DNA of 53,419 nucleotides from JAWOFN01 sp046497505 [NCBI: bacterium] (GTDB lineage: Bacteria > Blakebacterota > Blakebacteria > Blakebacterales), in contig JAWOFN010000116.1 of assembly GCA_046497505.1 (NCBI GenBank), positions 1 through 53,419 of the forward strand, read 5' to 3'. Shown here piece after piece: positions 35,437 to 45,033 of the stretch (within the stretch, counting starts at the first letter, position 1; every line of letters starts with the position of its first letter). The position numbers and the translations under genes were made by a program. A model generated the notes under the pieces. It was not told where the DNA came from and did not search any database. It saw only the letters and a program-made list of their open reading frames with translations.

Positions 35437-37275
35437 TCAGGGTACCGGGAGGTCCTGCGGTATCCGCATCACCCGGGTACTCTCCCGCAGGCCCTCGAAT
35501 TCGAGGACCGCCAGGTAGACCCCGGGTGCGACCCGGCGTGCCGACTCGTTCCGGCCGTCCCAGGAGACCGAGACGCTGGCGGGACCCGGGGCCGAGACGT
35601 CCAGTTCCCTCACCAGCGTACCTTCCAGGGTGAAGATACGGATCGAGCCTTCTCCGGACCGCGGCACCCCGCAGGAGAAGACCGTAGCGGAGGTGAAGGG
35701 GTTCGGATAGTTGAAGAAGGTGAGGCCGCTGACCGGCTCGGGCGGGATCCGACCGTAGGAGCGGGCGTCCTCCCCCCGGATCCGGCCCCACCCATAGTCG
35801 TTGTCCGGCTGCCCGGGGGGCATGTTGAAGGAGCGGTCCGCCGTCTGGCGCAGCGCTTCCCGGACATCCATCGGACCCCAGTCGGGATGGGCCTGGTAGA
35901 GGAGTGCCGCCACCCCGGCGGCCAGGGGTGACGCGTAACTGGTGCCGGAACCGGTCGCCGTGCTGGAGTCGGTCGAGGCGCTCGCTCGGGACACCCCCAC
36001 ACCGCGGGCCGTGACATCCGGCTTGATGCGGCCATCGTAGGTGGGTCCGCGGCTGGAGAAGGAGGCCAGCTGCCCCGCGGTGTCCACCGCGCCCACCGTG
36101 ATCACCGAGTCCCCGTCCGCGGGGGCGCCCACATAGTAGCCGTAGTCGAGTTCGGTGTCCGAGGTCGGGGGGGAGCGGTCTCCCTCGTTCCCGGCGCTGG
36201 TCACCACCAGCACCCCCCGGGCCGCGGCGGCGTCGGAGGCGACCGTGATGGGGGCGGTGTCCCCGTCCATGTCCCGATAGGCGTACCATTCGTAGTAGCC
36301 GGCGCTCAGGTTCACCACGTCCGCCCCCTCCCCCTCCATCCACTCCAGGGCGGCGATGAAGTAGTCCTCCTCCACCTGACGCTCATCGCGCTGGTCCTCG
36401 GTCTTGGCCAGCAGGAAGGAGGACTCGAAGGCGGGGCCCACCAGGTTCTGAGGCCAGTGGGCCCCCACGATGCTCCACACGCTGGTTCCGTGGCCGGCCA
36501 CGCTGCCCTGCCCAGCCTCGTCCGTGACGACGCTGTCCCCGTTCACGAAGTCGTAGGTGCCCAGCAGACGTCCCTCCTCCACGATTCGCTCGAAGGCCCG
36601 GTGGGTGGTCCGGAAGCCGGTGTCCGCCACCCCCACGACGATCCCGCTCCCGGTGAAGCCCTCCTGGTGGAGGTCGGGCACCTGAGCGGAGAGGTTCTGC
36701 TCCCAGGAAGCACCGTAGAAGGCCTGGTCGTAGACCTGTTCGTTACGGGCGGGAAGGGCCGACCGGCGAAGGGATGGAGCGGGCCCCGTCTCCGGCGGAA
36801 GCGGCCGCCGGAGACGGGCCACCGGAGCGATGCGATCCACCGAGCGGAGGACCGCCACCCGACCCAGGTCGTCCGGAGCCAGGCGGCCGGAGACCGCGTT
36901 GAGCCACCGGCTCATCACCCTCACCTGCAGGCCCTCCCCGCGGAGCCTCCGGAGGTACTCCTCCGAAGGGGGGAGGTCGGAGATCACCGGACCGCTGATG
37001 CGGCCCCTCCGGGCCCTCCGTTCCAGGGCCCGCCGGCTCAGCCCGCTCCGGGCGGTGATGACATCGCGTCCGAGGCGTGAGGCGCCGGGTCCCCGGTCGG
37101 AGAGGAAGACCCAGACGGTGAGTGAGTCCTGAAGCCCGCCGGCCCGGAGGAGGGCGGGGTGCACCACCGTTCCCGGTTCCTGTCGAGCTCCTCCCGAGGA
37201 GCCTCGGGGAGCCGCGGCGAGTGCCAGGAGCGCCGCGGCGGTCCCGGCCAGGAGTATGCGGGACGATCTGCGCAT
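35437..37275 (-). CDS. S8 subtilisin-like serine protease with FlgD/type-9-like C-terminal tail
   Basis: This is a 612-residue exported protease. After a signal (RILLAGTAAALLALAA) comes a propeptide with the I9-like VRVMSRWLNAVSGRLAPDDL and VLRSVDRIAPV. The catalytic domain has Asp218 (VVGVADTGF), His262 (VAGHGTSVW), the oxyanion Asn363 (TSAGNEGD) and Ser446 (GSGTSYASPLAAGVAALL). The last 95 residues start with TFFNYPNPFTSATVFSC and end in WDGRNESARRVAPGVYLAVL...STRVMRI. This is the FlgD-Ig/'Por secretion tail' pattern that often directs export by the type 9 system in the FCB superphylum. The start at 37275 is favoured by the signal peptide, but no good ribosome site is present and 37314 is possible. 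Confidence 0.94.
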   Translation of the reverse strand: MRRSSRILLAGTAAALLALAAAPRGSSGGARQEPGTVVHPALLRAGGLQDSLTVWVFLSDRGPGASRLGRDVITARSGLSRRALERRARRGRISGPVISDLPPSEEYLRRLRGEGLQVRVMSRWLNAVSGRLAPDDLGRVAVLRSVDRIAPVARLRRPLPPETGPAPSLRRSALPARNEQVYDQAFYGASWEQNLSAQVPDLHQEGFTGSGIVVGVADTGFRTTHRAFERIVEEGRLLGTYDFVNGDSVVTDEAGQGSVAGHGTSVWSIVGAHWPQNLVGPAFESSFLLAKTEDQRDERQVEEDYFIAALEWMEGEGADVVNLSAGYYEWYAYRDMDGDTAPITVASDAAAARGVLVVTSAGNEGDRSPPTSDTELDYGYYVGAPADGDSVITVGAVDTAGQLASFSSRGPTYDGRIKPDVTARGVGVSRASASTDSSTATGSGTSYASPLAAGVAALLYQAHPDWGPMDVREALRQTADRSFNMPPGQPDNDYGWGRIRGEDARSYGRIPPEPVSGLTFFNYPNPFTSATVFSCGVPRSGEGSIRIFTLEGTLVRELDVSAPGPASVSVSWDGRNESARRVAPGVYLAVLEFEGLRESTRVMRIPQDLPVP

Positions 37276-37329
37276 GTTCGGTGAAGACGGGTACCGGGGG
37301 ATGGGGGGCGACACTCCCTCCGGTCCGCG

Positions 37330-38640
37330 TCAGACCCCCAGTCGCTCGGCCAGGTACTCACCCAGCCTGTCGGTGGAAACCCGGTCCTGCTCCAGGGAGT
37401 CCCGGTCCCGGACCGTGACGGTCTGGTCCTCGGTGGTCTGGCCGTCCACGGTGATGCAGAAGGGGGTCCCCACCTCGTCCATGCGGCGGTAGCGGCGACC
37501 GATGCTCCCCCCCTCGTCGTAGATCACCTTCCACGCCCGCTTCCGCAGATCCGCGGCGATGTTCTCCGCTATCTCGGGCATCCCCTCCTTCTTCACCAGG
37601 GGGAAGACGGCCGCCTTGATGGGGGCGATGGCCGGGGAGAACTTCATGAGGACCCGCTCCTCTCCCTCCACCTCCTCCTCGGCGTAGGCGTCGGTGAGGA
37701 GGGTGAGGACCGTGCGGTCCACCCCCACCGAGGCCTCCACCACCGCCGGCGTGTACCGGTCGTGGGTGTGGGGGTCAAGGTACTGGATGTTCTTGCCGGA
37801 GTGCTCGATATGCTGGTCGAGGTCGTAGGTGCCCCGGTCGGCGATCCCCTCCAGTTCGGCCCACCCGAAGGGGAACTCGTACTCCACGTCCTTGCAGGCC
37901 GCGGCGTAGTGGGCGAGCTCGTCCTCGTCGTGGGGACGGAGACGGAGACGCTCCTCCTGCAGGCCCAGGCCGAGGAACCAGTCGTAGCGCTGCTGGATCC
38001 AGTATTCGTACCACTTCTGCGCCTCGTCCGGTTCGCAGAACCACTCCAGCTCCATCTGCTCGAACTCGCGGGAACGGAAGATGAAGTTCCCCACCGTGAT
38101 CTCGTTCCGGAACGCCTTGCCGATCTGGGCGATACCGAAGGGGATCCTCTGCCGCGTGGATTCCTGGACGTTCCGGAAGTTGACGAAGATACCCTGGGCA
38201 GTCTCCGGCCTCAGGTAGGCCGCCGATCCCTCGTCCTCCACCGGCCCGATGTAGGTCTTGAACATGAGGTTGAACATCTTGGCGTCGGTGAGGTCACCGC
38301 CGCACCGGGGGCAGACCTCCCCCTCGAGGTTGTCCTCGCGGAAGCGCCGCTTGCACTGCTTGCACGCCACCAGGGGGTCCTGGAAGGAACCCACGTGGCC
38401 GGAGGCCTCCCACACCTGGGGGTTCATGAGGATGGCCGCGTCCATACCCTCCACGTCCTCCCGGCGGGCCACCACATCCCTCCACCACCGTTCCTTGACC
38501 GTCCGCTTGATCTCCACGCCCAGGGGACCGTAGTCCCAGGTGGAACCCAGGCCGCCGTAGATCTCGCTGCTCTGGAAGATGAAGCCCTTGCGCTTGCTCA
38601 GGCTGGCGAGCTTCTCCATCACTTCACTGCGGTCGGTCAA
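37330..38640 (-). CDS. glyS: glycyl-tRNA synthetase, dimeric class II type
   Basis: This 436-residue enzyme of the alpha-2 (archaeal/Thermus) type charges tRNA-Gly. Motif 1 lies in YDYGPLG-like WDYGPLGVEIKRT and VEGMDAAILMNPQVWEASGH. A zinc pair CKQCKRRF...CPRCGG follows, then motif 2 FRNEITVGNFIFRSREFEQME and motif 3 ASVGVDRTVLTLL. The C-terminal anticodon domain begins SPAIAPIKAAVFPLV. The TTG at 38640 is taken as the start because AGGGGA lies 6 bases upstream; it gives seven extra residues before the conserved MEKLASLSKRKGF. The ATG at 38619 is the alternative. The TTG start overlaps the end of the TPR gene by 17 bases. Confidence 0.96.
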   Translation of the reverse strand: MTDRSEVMEKLASLSKRKGFIFQSSEIYGGLGSTWDYGPLGVEIKRTVKERWWRDVVARREDVEGMDAAILMNPQVWEASGHVGSFQDPLVACKQCKRRFREDNLEGEVCPRCGGDLTDAKMFNLMFKTYIGPVEDEGSAAYLRPETAQGIFVNFRNVQESTRQRIPFGIAQIGKAFRNEITVGNFIFRSREFEQMELEWFCEPDEAQKWYEYWIQQRYDWFLGLGLQEERLRLRPHDEDELAHYAAACKDVEYEFPFGWAELEGIADRGTYDLDQHIEHSGKNIQYLDPHTHDRYTPAVVEASVGVDRTVLTLLTDAYAEEEVEGEERVLMKFSPAIAPIKAAVFPLVKKEGMPEIAENIAADLRKRAWKVIYDEGGSIGRRYRRMDEVGTPFCITVDGQTTEDQTVTVRDRDSLEQDRVSTDRLGEYLAERLGV

Positions 38641-41600
38641 GACTGTCCCCTTCTGATGATGATCCTCCCCGATCCCCTCGGCCCTGCGGCGGGGGCGGCA
38701 GGGCGCCGGGCATCCGGCCGGCCTGCACGTTGTCGAGATGCTCCCGGGCGGTCCGGCCGTAGTCGCTGTCCGCACCGTACCGCTCGATGATGTCCCGGTA
38801 CATGGAGACGGCCCGGTCCCGCTGCCCGAGGTGGGCGTAGGAGTCCGCTGCCCGGAGGCGCGCAGTGACGGCGAAAAGAAACTGGTCTTCGTTGAGGTAC
38901 GCCACCTTCAGATACTCCAGCACCGCCTGCTCGTAATCGGACATACCATACAGGGTCTCGGCGAGCTGGAAACGCAGCCGAGCCTCCGCCTCGCCGTCCG
39001 GGGCACGGAGGCTGCGGAAGTATTCGGCGGCCCGGGAGAGCTGCCCCCCCTCCCGATAGAGCCGGCCCAGGCGCATCTTCATCTCGAAGACGTCCTCGCT
39101 GTCCGGGAAGCGCTCCAGGTAGGTGAGGGCCTCCTGCTGGGCGGCGTCCCACGCCCTCATTCGTTCCAGGGTCTCCACCAGGTTGAACTGGGCCGCCTCG
39201 GCCAGTTCCGGGTCCGCCGACGAGGCCACCTCCCGGTAGTGGGGTACCGCCCGCTCGTACTCGGCGTTCAGGTAGGCGAGCTGGGCCAGCTGGAAACGGG
39301 CCCGCACGGCCTCCGGCCTCTCCGGGAACCGTTCCACGAGCTCCTGGAACCTCTCGATCGCCTCTTCGGTCTCCTCCTGCCGGGCCCGGACCTCTCCCAG
39401 CCCGTAGAGGGCGATGGGGGCGTACCGGGACTCCTCCGCCTCGCCCAGGATCTCCTCGAAGACCCGTTCGGCTCGTCTCCACTCCTGCCGCTGCATCCAG
39501 AGCTGACCCTCCACCGCCCAGAAGAGGGGACGGTAGGTGGACAGCACCCCCTCGGTCCCGCGCCAGGTCTCCTCGAAGGCCTCCTGCCGCTGCCGGGCGG
39601 TCTCGACCTGGTTCCGGGCCCAGGCGAGGTAGACCATCTCTGCCTCCGCCCGGGCTCTCAGGGAATCCCCCTCGGCCCGGGCCGCGATGGAACCCCATAC
39701 CTCCTCGGCCCGGTCCATCCGGCCCGCCTCGCTCAACAGTTCCCCGTATGCCGGCGCTATCTCCCGGGCCTCCTCACTCCCGGGAGCGATGTCCCACAGG
39801 CGGTCCCATGCCGAGACCGCCTCCCCGGCGGTCCCGGCCTGCCGGGCCAGCCGACCCCGGAGGGCCAGTGCCTGGCGGACGATGTCGGTCGATGCCAGGG
39901 AGTCGGATGCAGCCTCCTCCGCCAGGCCCGCAGCCTCATCCCTCTCCCCTGCCCCTGCCAGGGCGGATGCCAGCTTGAGCCGGGCCCGGGCCCGGTCCTC
40001 CGGACCCGCACGCTGCGCGAACCTCCGATAGGCCGTCACCGCCCGGCGGGCCTCCCCCCGCTCCAAAAAAAGGTCCCCCGTGGCCTCGCTGCTCCGGGCG
40101 GTCCACGGGCTCTCCGGGTAGCGGACCTGCAGCTGCTGGAACCGGTCCGATGCCGCCTCCGGACGTCCGGCACGCATCAGGGCATCCCCCGCCATGTACA
40201 GGAGCCGGGGACGCTCCTCCTCCAGTTCGGGGGGCAGGGAGTCGAGGGCCCGGTCCATGACCCCGGCCGCCTCTTCGTACGAACCGGATCGGTAGAGGCT
40301 GCGCCCCAGCCCGGCACGGGCACGTGCCTGGATCTCCCGTGGTTTCCGGCCCTCCAGGAGGAGCCGGTACGCGCTGGCTGCCTCCCCGTAGTAGGAGGGG
40401 TCCGCATGCTCGCCAAGACCCTCATTGGCCCGGGCGATCCGGAGCAGCACCTCGTTGAGACGACGGGAACCGGTGAAGGTGTCCAGGAAGGCGCGGTAGC
40501 GGTCCCTCATCGCCTGGTAATAGAGCACGGGCTGGTCCTCCAGCCCGTCCAGCTCCAACTCGATGAGGGCGATCTGGGCCTCTTCCGCCGCCGGGCTCTC
40601 CCCCCCCCCTCTCACGGCGGCCTGATAGGACGCCGCGGCCCGGTCCCGGTAGCTCGACACCTCACCGGTGCCCTCGGAAGCCGCGATCACCGCCAGGGCC
40701 TCCAGGGCCCTCCCCTTCTCCAGGTGGGCCCGGGCGGCCCGTCCCCCCTCTTCGGCGGACGCCAGGTAGCGGTCGTAGGCCGCCACGGCGGCTTCGAAGT
40801 CCTTCAGGGCCCCTGCATTGGCCCGGGCCACACCCAGCAGGGCCTCCTGCCTCCCCTCCGCATCCCCTGAGGCGAGAGCCAAAAGGGCCTCCTGCAGTGA
40901 ACGGAGCCCGCTCCGAAGGTCCACCGCCCGGTACCGCCGCCAGTAGTCTATCTGTTCCTCCGCCTCGGCATGCATCGCTCCGCCCGCATCCGCCACCGGC
41001 TGGAGTTCCCGGATCGCTTCCGAATAGAGCCCGCGTGAAGCCAGTGTGCGGGCACCGCCCCGAAGGGCCCGGGCCCAGCGTTCTCCCCGTCCTGCGAGCG
41101 AGGAGGCGAGCCGGTAGTAGCTCCCGGCCTGTTCGGTGTCTCCGTAGTCCTCCTCGTAGATGGCCCCCAGCTCCATGGCCGCACGATAGCGGTCCCCGGC
41201 ATCCATCTCCTCTGAGTCGAGGAGGATCCGAAGCCGTTCCGCCGCCTCGGCGGAGCGGTCGAGTCCCCGGAGGATCGCCGCCGCGGTGAGGGTGGCCTCG
41301 GTCCTCCGGGAGGAGGAATGCGCCTCGCGTGCTCCCCGGCTCGCCAGGACCAGTGCCTTCTCCGCCTGTCCCGAGGACCGGGCGGATGCCGCTGCCTCCA
41401 GAGCCGTCAGGGCAGCGCGTTCTCCCTCCATCCCGGCCAGTGCCGCCTCGTAGGCTGCCAGGGCGCTGTCCGGTTCACCGATGGCCGCATGGGCCCGTCC
41501 CAGCCAGAGGGCGGCCTCCGTTCGGGTCCGGCCCCTCCCTCCACTCAGCGCGGTCCGCAGTTCCGAGAGTGCCTCCTGGGGGCGGTCCGCCGCCACCAGG

Positions 41601-42421
41601 GCTTCTCCGAGCAGGACCCGCAGTTCGGCCTGCTGCTCCTCGGGAGGCCCTGACTCCAGGGCGGAGCGTGCGGAGCGAACCGCCTCCTCCGGCTGGTCCA
41701 GCTCCGCGTAGAGTCGGGCGATCAGCACCGATGCTTCCGTCTTCAGCCCGGGGTCCTCTGCACGCTCCAGGGCCTCCAGGGCCAGACTCAGAGCATCCTC
41801 ATCCTCTCCCAGACCCCGGCGGGCCCGGGCCTCAAGGAGCCTGAAACGCACCTCCAGCGGATGGAAGGCGAAGGTCCGACGGGCCTCCACGACCCGGTCC
41901 AGAGCTTCTGCATAGGCCCCCGTGCGGAGGAGGGTCTCTGTGAGACCCAGCTCGGCCCGGGGCCTCTGGTCGCTGGTGCCGAAGAGGCTGATGAAGCCCC
42001 GATAGGCGTCGGCGGCCGCGGACGGGTCCCCGCCGCCCAGGAAGAGTTCCCCCGCCTTCAGCCATGCCTGGGGGGCCCGCGCCGCCGACCCGTGTCTCCG
42101 CGTATACTCCATGTAGGCTTCCGCAGCCGCCCCGGTCCGGCCCGCGGCCTCCAGGGTCCGGGCCAGGAGCCAGCGTGCCTCTTCAGCCTGCCGGGGGGGG
42201 AGTCCGCGGTCCAGCTGCTGCTGGAGCTGCTGGGCCGCCAGGTCGTACAGACCGTCCTGGTGGAGGGAGCGGGCGAAACGGAGGGGGTCCTCGGTCTGCT
42301 GCTGCACGGTCCCTTCCGCGGTCGAGGGGACCGCCGATGCCTGCCCCGCCCACACGACGGTCGTCAGCAGGACGAGGGCGGCGATGCGCCCTCCGGGTAT
42401 CCAGCGGGTCTGTCCGTTCAT
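38624..42421 (-). CDS. very large exported TPR-repeat protein
   Basis: This 1265-residue protein has a signal peptide (GRIAALVLLTTVVWAGQASA). After it, almost the whole chain is tetratricopeptide helices: repeated A..L...G....A...Y units such as GLYDLAAQQLQQQLDRG, GRTGAAAEAYMEYTRRHGS and GDPSAAADAYRGFISLFG, to EEAIERFQELVERFPERPEA and AVLEYLKVAYLNEDQF near the end. The last 35 residues are a disordered Pro/Gly/Ser tail. Its size and wide spacing of YbgF/BamD-like units (ERFPDSEDVFEMKMRLG) suggest a periplasmic scaffold; no enzyme domain is visible. The stop overlaps the glyS start, so translation may be coupled. Its own upstream region is the 325-base gap at 42422. Confidence 0.93.
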   Translation of the reverse strand: MNGQTRWIPGGRIAALVLLTTVVWAGQASAVPSTAEGTVQQQTEDPLRFARSLHQDGLYDLAAQQLQQQLDRGLPPRQAEEARWLLARTLEAAGRTGAAAEAYMEYTRRHGSAARAPQAWLKAGELFLGGGDPSAAADAYRGFISLFGTSDQRPRAELGLTETLLRTGAYAEALDRVVEARRTFAFHPLEVRFRLLEARARRGLGEDEDALSLALEALERAEDPGLKTEASVLIARLYAELDQPEEAVRSARSALESGPPEEQQAELRVLLGEALVAADRPQEALSELRTALSGGRGRTRTEAALWLGRAHAAIGEPDSALAAYEAALAGMEGERAALTALEAAASARSSGQAEKALVLASRGAREAHSSSRRTEATLTAAAILRGLDRSAEAAERLRILLDSEEMDAGDRYRAAMELGAIYEEDYGDTEQAGSYYRLASSLAGRGERWARALRGGARTLASRGLYSEAIRELQPVADAGGAMHAEAEEQIDYWRRYRAVDLRSGLRSLQEALLALASGDAEGRQEALLGVARANAGALKDFEAAVAAYDRYLASAEEGGRAARAHLEKGRALEALAVIAASEGTGEVSSYRDRAAASYQAAVRGGGESPAAEEAQIALIELELDGLEDQPVLYYQAMRDRYRAFLDTFTGSRRLNEVLLRIARANEGLGEHADPSYYGEAASAYRLLLEGRKPREIQARARAGLGRSLYRSGSYEEAAGVMDRALDSLPPELEEERPRLLYMAGDALMRAGRPEAASDRFQQLQVRYPESPWTARSSEATGDLFLERGEARRAVTAYRRFAQRAGPEDRARARLKLASALAGAGERDEAAGLAEEAASDSLASTDIVRQALALRGRLARQAGTAGEAVSAWDRLWDIAPGSEEAREIAPAYGELLSEAGRMDRAEEVWGSIAARAEGDSLRARAEAEMVYLAWARNQVETARQRQEAFEETWRGTEGVLSTYRPLFWAVEGQLWMQRQEWRRAERVFEEILGEAEESRYAPIALYGLGEVRARQEETEEAIERFQELVERFPERPEAVRARFQLAQLAYLNAEYERAVPHYREVASSADPELAEAAQFNLVETLERMRAWDAAQQEALTYLERFPDSEDVFEMKMRLGRLYREGGQLSRAAEYFRSLRAPDGEAEARLRFQLAETLYGMSDYEQAVLEYLKVAYLNEDQFLFAVTARLRAADSYAHLGQRDRAVSMYRDIIERYGADSDYGRTAREHLDNVQAGRMPGALPPPPQGRGDRGGSSSEGDSLDRPQ

Positions 42422-42592
42422 CGCGTGAGGAACTCCTGGGATGGTGGACTCCGGCCGGCAGCGGCCAGAGTCCCAAGGTAGGAGCGGGGCCGAGAGCCGG
42501 TCAAGCTGCGACCATCACCCCACCCGCCCCGGTTCGGTCCGCGGCTTCGGGATGGGATACGACCGGACCCCCGGAGGGTTCCTCCTCGTGCG

Positions 42593-42664
42593 GTGGTCTA
42601 CCACGCTCTCAACGGCGTGAGGGGCACCCTCTTCGACCTCTGGTCCGCCCTCATCGACCGTCAC
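42593..42664 (+). pseudogene. possible scrap of a succinate dehydrogenase membrane subunit
   Basis: The plus strand reads VVYHALNGVRGTLFDLWSAL then IDRH. The FHALNGxRxxLxDLW pattern is the haem-ligand helix start of SdhC/SdhD; the intact sdhC at 51679 has FHALNGIRLVLVELGWL at the equivalent place. Only about 24 residues are recognisable and both sides are non-coding. It may be a decayed copy or a chance match. Confidence 0.4.
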
Positions 42665-42666
42665 AC

Positions 42667-42700
42667 CCGGCGGCCTGCCCCCTCCCGGGGAGGCCGCCGG
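42667..42700 (-). terminator. GC-rich hairpin behind the S9 peptidase gene
   Basis: CCGGCGGCCT (42667-42676) and AGGCCGCCGG (42691-42700) form a perfect 10-bp stem with a 14-base loop, 47 bases past the stop of the minus-strand peptidase. No T tract follows, so it would be a weak or factor-assisted terminator. Confidence 0.5.
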
Positions 42701-42746
42701 GTCCTGGAGGGATGCCCGCCGGCCGGGAGGTCGGCAGTCCGCCGTC

Positions 42747-44843
42747 TCACGGCGCGGGGAGGATCAGGCTCTCGATGAAGAACTCCAGCATCCGCTCGGT
42801 CATGATACCCGAGTGGCCGCGGTCGGGGCCCACCTGGACCTCGAAACTCTTCCCGGCCTGCTGGAGGGCCTGGATGAGCTGCATCGAGTTGTTCGGGTGC
42901 ACGTTGTTGTCCGCCGTGCCGTAGTAGATCATCAGGTCGCCCTGGAGGTCTTCCACGTAGCTCATGGCACTCCCCGCCTCGTACCCTTCCTTATTCACCT
43001 GCGGCGTGTACATGTACCGCTCGGTGTAGATGGTGTCGTAGTGGTACCAGGAGGTCACGGCCGAGGAAGCGGACGCAGCCTGGAAGAGATCCGGATAGCG
43101 GAACAGGCACATCGCCGAGGCGTACCCCCCGTACGAGGTGCCGTATATCCCCACGTTCTCCCCGTCCACGTAGGGACGGGCCGCCAGGGCCCGAACACCG
43201 GCTGCCTGGTCATCGATCTCGGTGATCCCCAGTCTCATGTAGATGGCGTCCAGGAACTCTTTCCCCCGTCCGCCCGCGCTCCGGGAGTCGAGCCGGGCCA
43301 TCAGGAATCCCAGCTCGGTGATGTAGGGGGGTACCTGGAATCTCTCGCTGGCCCCGTTGGTGGCGGGACCGGCGTACACGCTCACGAGGAGCGGGTACTC
43401 CTTCGCGGGATCGAAGTCGGAGGGGAAATGGAGGATGCCGTGCAGGGTCGTCCTCCCGTCGGCGGCCATGTAGGTGAAGAGCTCCGACTCCTTCAGGCCC
43501 AGCCGCTCGAACTCGCTCATGTCGCTCTCGACGATCGTGTCCACCACCTCGCCGTCGGCGTCCATGAGACGGGTGACGGGGGGGGTGTCATGGGTCTGGG
43601 ATGTGATCAGGAAGTAGTCGCCGGAGGGTGAGAAGTCCACCGAGTGGTTCATGGCCGGGTCGGTGAGCCGCCGGTGCCCGGACCCGTCCAGCCCCACCAC
43701 ATGCAGCTGCATCTTCATGTGGTTCTCACCGTCGCGGGCCGTGTAGAAGACCCTGCCCTCCTCTTCGTCCACGTATTCGATCCCCGCCACTTCGAAGGGA
43801 TGCTCGGTGAGGGCCGCGTTCAGTTTCCCGCTCAGGTCGTAGAGATAGAGGTTGCTGAAACCGTTCCGCTCGGAGGTCCAGATGAAGCGGTACTCGTCCT
43901 CCAGATAGCGCATGGACGGGGAGTTGGTGGTCCAGCTCGGCAGCCACTCCTCGCGGATGATGACCCGGGTCTCTCCGGTACGGGGGTCGGCGGCACAGAA
44001 CTCCATGACGTTCTGACGTCGGTTGGTGCGGTTGAAGAGGATCTCGCTGCTGTCCGGCGACCACCGGATGTTGTACACGTAGTGTCCCACAACGTCATCG
44101 GTGAACGGCTCGCCGCTCCGGACGCCGATCCGCACCGACTTGCGGGTCTGCAGGTCGTAGACGAAAAGGTCGGCCACCGGGTTGGTGTATCCCGACTTGG
44201 GGTACGCTTCGATGTCCGATTCGCTGTAGAGTTCGGTCTGTCCCAGCTGGAGGAAGTAGTCGGGCACCCCGCTCTCATCGAACCGGTAGTAGCCCAGCAT
44301 CTCGGAGTCGGGGGACCACCACATGGCGGTGGTCTGCCGCAGCTCCTCCCCGTAGACCCAGGAAGCGGTCCCGTACTTGATCCGCTGCTCCTTGCTCCCG
44401 TCGGTCGTCACCGCGTACTCGTCACTCCCGTCCGCCCGGCTCACCCACAGGTTCCGGTCCCGGTAGAAGGCCAGGTACTGCTCGTCGGGGGACTCCGCTT
44501 CGGTCCACTGGCGGCCCCGGGCTGGTCCTCCCCGCCGGCCGCCGCGGGGCTCACGGGAGACCTCCCCCACCGCGGTCGTCCCGCCGGTACGGAGGTCGTA
44601 GCGGTACACCGTGCCCTGCCGTTCGTACTCGAAGGACATCCCGTCCTCGCTCCACTCGGCATCGACCGTACCGCGCACGAAGACCCCGTCGTCGCGGTGC
44701 GCCTGGAGCATCCGCTCGTAGCGGTCGTAGCGCGGCATCTCCTTCAGTTTGTCCTGACCGAAGGAGGCGGTGACGGTCACCCCCAGCAGCAGGACCGCGG
44801 CGAGCAGCGCGGTCTTCTTCCATGCGGTGAGATAACGGATCAT
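42747..44843 (-). CDS. S9 (dipeptidyl-peptidase IV-like) prolyl peptidase, exported
   Basis: This 698-residue protein has a signal segment (KTALLAAVLLLGVTVTAS). It then has a beta-propeller (about 50-430; repeats like SPDEQYLAFYRDRNLWV, WSPDSEMLGYYRFDES, WSPDSSEILFNRTNRR) and a C-terminal alpha/beta-hydrolase. The nucleophile is in VGIYGTSYGGYASAMC; the Asp is in YYGTADNNVHP and the His in GPDRGHSG. The N-terminal DPPIV domain pattern RYDRYERM and FLQLGQTELYSESDIEAYP is typical. It should remove Xaa-Pro dipeptides from peptides in the periplasm. The ATG at 44843 was chosen because the signal begins there and AAGGGG lies 11 bases upstream. Confidence 0.94.
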   Translation of the reverse strand: MIRYLTAWKKTALLAAVLLLGVTVTASFGQDKLKEMPRYDRYERMLQAHRDDGVFVRGTVDAEWSEDGMSFEYERQGTVYRYDLRTGGTTAVGEVSREPRGGRRGGPARGRQWTEAESPDEQYLAFYRDRNLWVSRADGSDEYAVTTDGSKEQRIKYGTASWVYGEELRQTTAMWWSPDSEMLGYYRFDESGVPDYFLQLGQTELYSESDIEAYPKSGYTNPVADLFVYDLQTRKSVRIGVRSGEPFTDDVVGHYVYNIRWSPDSSEILFNRTNRRQNVMEFCAADPRTGETRVIIREEWLPSWTTNSPSMRYLEDEYRFIWTSERNGFSNLYLYDLSGKLNAALTEHPFEVAGIEYVDEEEGRVFYTARDGENHMKMQLHVVGLDGSGHRRLTDPAMNHSVDFSPSGDYFLITSQTHDTPPVTRLMDADGEVVDTIVESDMSEFERLGLKESELFTYMAADGRTTLHGILHFPSDFDPAKEYPLLVSVYAGPATNGASERFQVPPYITELGFLMARLDSRSAGGRGKEFLDAIYMRLGITEIDDQAAGVRALAARPYVDGENVGIYGTSYGGYASAMCLFRYPDLFQAASASSAVTSWYHYDTIYTERYMYTPQVNKEGYEAGSAMSYVEDLQGDLMIYYGTADNNVHPNNSMQLIQALQQAGKSFEVQVGPDRGHSGIMTERMLEFFIESLILPAP

Positions 44844-45033
44844 GATCGTGATGTCCCCTTCGATGTCCGGTCCGTCCAGGGGGCGTCCGCCCCCGGCGAC
44901 CCGGATGTCCGATCCTCCTCGAGAGGTGGCGTCAGGCACCCTGCCTGCCCGACCCACCAGTAAACCCCTCCTCATCCAGCCGTACAAGTGCCCCCGCCTC
45001 CCCATTCAGGCATCAACCCTGTACCCGAACGGG

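Larger units (their letters stand above)
42422..42746. other. 325-base gap between the TPR gene and the S9 peptidase gene
   Basis: The region holds the likely TPR-gene promoter/leader (AGGAG about 12 bases before its ATG), a small reading frame resembling SdhC (42593-42664) and a GC-rich perfect hairpin (42667-42700). I see no full gene, tRNA or repeat family in the remainder. Confidence 0.6.

Noticed and set aside
38641-38775. 45-residue upstream extension of glyS
   Set aside because: The extension is a shadow of the TPR gene end; the TTG at 38640 with AGGGGA and the family N-terminus mark the true start.
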